From Granulibacter bethesdensis CGDNIH1 (lineage in GTDB: Bacteria > Pseudomonadota > Alphaproteobacteria > Acetobacterales > Acetobacteraceae), in assembly GCF_000014285.2 (NCBI RefSeq), contig NC_008343.2, forward strand, positions 62,001 to 126,000: a stretch of 64,000 bases of DNA. The letters run 5' to 3'. Of the stretch, positions 63,434 to 64,000 are shown in pieces. Position 1 is the first letter of the stretch. Each line of letters starts with the position of its first letter. Below the pieces are notes generated by a model. The model made no database searches and had not been told where the DNA came from. It saw only the letters and a program-made list of their open reading frames with translations. Both the position numbers and the translations under genes were made by a program.

Positions 63434-64000
63434 TTATTCCGCGGCCTCGGCCTGAGAAATACGGGCTGGCGGACGCACGCGTAAACGGCGGATGCGGCGC
63501 GGATCGGCTTCCAGCACGCGGAATTCCATACCGGAGGAATGACCGATCACCTCGCCACGGGCGGGTACTCGTCCAGCCAGCGTGAACACCAGCCCCCCGA
63601 CCGTATCGATATCCGCTTCCCGTTCATCCTCGGTCAGGACGGCACCGAGGCGTTTCTCGAAATCCTCGATCGGAATACGGGCATCCAGGTCGAGCGTGCC
63701 GTCAGGCCGCTCGGTGATGGAGGGAGCGGCCTCGTCATGTTCGTCACTGATGTCGCCGACGATGGTTTCGACGAGATCCTCGATCGTCACCAGCCCGTCG
63801 ACACCGCCATATTCGTCGATCACCAGTGCCAGATGCATATGGTGCTGCCGCATCTGCAACAGCAGTTCCAGAACCGGCATATGGGGGCCGACCAGCAAAG
63901 GTTTGCGCAGAATATCCGTCAGCCGGAATTCCGCCGGATCACCGACATAACCGAACACGTCCTTGATATGGATCATGCCGATCGCGTCATCCAGCTCCTC
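63434..64000 (-). CDS. CorC/HlyC-family CBS-domain protein (N-terminus outside window)
   Basis: The frame is open to the window edge (EELDDAIGMIHIKDVFGY), so the gene starts beyond 64000; only the second CBS repeat and the C-terminal CorC_HlyC domain are present. MRQHHMHLALVIDEYGGVDGLVTIEDLVETIVGDISDE holds the nucleotide-sensing CBS (given in part). Members help magnesium/cobalt efflux or tune hemolysin-like transporters. Ends 10 bp from the GDPD-like gene. Confidence 0.9.
   Translation of the reverse strand, partial: EELDDAIGMIHIKDVFGYVGDPAEFRLTDILRKPLLVGPHMPVLELLLQMRQHHMHLALVIDEYGGVDGLVTIEDLVETIVGDISDEHDEAAPSITERPDGTLDLDARIPIEDFEKRLGAVLTEDEREADIDTVGGLVFTLAGRVPARGEVIGHSSGMEFRVLEADPRRIRRLRVRPPARISQAEAAE

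Overview
The window looks like a chromosomal segment from an alphaproteobacterium, most likely an acetic acid bacterium (Acetobacteraceae, in the style of Granulibacter; this is inference). Supporting points are the moderately high GC with strong third-position bias, a SAM-II riboswitch (a largely alphaproteobacterial element) ahead of metZ, a complete aerobic glycine betaine demethylation pathway, a PQQ-type metallo-hydrolase, and housekeeping proteins (Rho, AhcY, FolE, ApaG, ThiC, PutA) of alphaproteobacterial style. No IS element, CRISPR array, rRNA or complete prophage was seen.

Layout. 0-2 kb: the tail of a FabG-like reductase facing a Bcr/CflA drug exporter. 2.2-10.1 kb: rho with a clear terminator, then an AT-rich block holding two family-92-like glycosyltransferases around a secreted protein of unknown function, then an RraA-family gene and ahcY. 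10.1-13.5 kb: a structured leader with a tiny ORF, a hypothetical gene, tRNA-Ala(GGC), an Sfp-type phosphopantetheinyl transferase, Ohr, a glutamine amidotransferase and CobC.

13.5-34.3 kb: the centrepiece, a betaine catabolic block. On the minus strand gbcA-gbcB-glxA-type regulator-dgcA-dgcB-etfA-etfB, continued by cobC, turns glycine betaine into dimethylglycine and then sarcosine. Upstream, also on the minus strand, soxB-soxD-soxA-soxG-sdaA-second glxA-type regulator takes sarcosine to glycine and serine to pyruvate. Divergent from soxB is choX-choW-choV, an ABC importer for choline or a related quaternary amine. The genes are tightly packed with 4-nt overlaps. Two dyad-symmetric elements lie between soxB and choX.

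34.4-37.2 kb: folE, apaG and metZ with its SAM-II riboswitch, then tRNA-Gly(CCC). 37.2-42.3 kb: an AT-richer, loosely packed stress-type block beside the tRNA (DJ-1/PfpI protein, two DUF892 ferritin-like proteins, a DUF6496 basic protein, a stress-type SDR). 42.3-44.7 kb: a CDF cation transporter, tonB and PduO-type cobalamin adenosyltransferase operon with an in-frame 24-bp triple repeat. 44.8-47.1 kb: a zinc-less MDR reductase, a PH-domain membrane protein and a pseudouridine synthase. 47.4-51.8 kb: the dTDP-L-rhamnose operon rfbBACD plus a glycosyltransferase. 51.9-59.6 kb: an exported metallo-hydrolase, a TPP riboswitch with thiC, a SirB1-like protein and putA. 59.7-64 kb: bfr and bfd with a Fur-like palindrome, gshB, a HAD phosphatase, a GDPD-fold lipoprotein that has lost its predicted metal ligands, and the 3' part of a CorC/HlyC-family gene.
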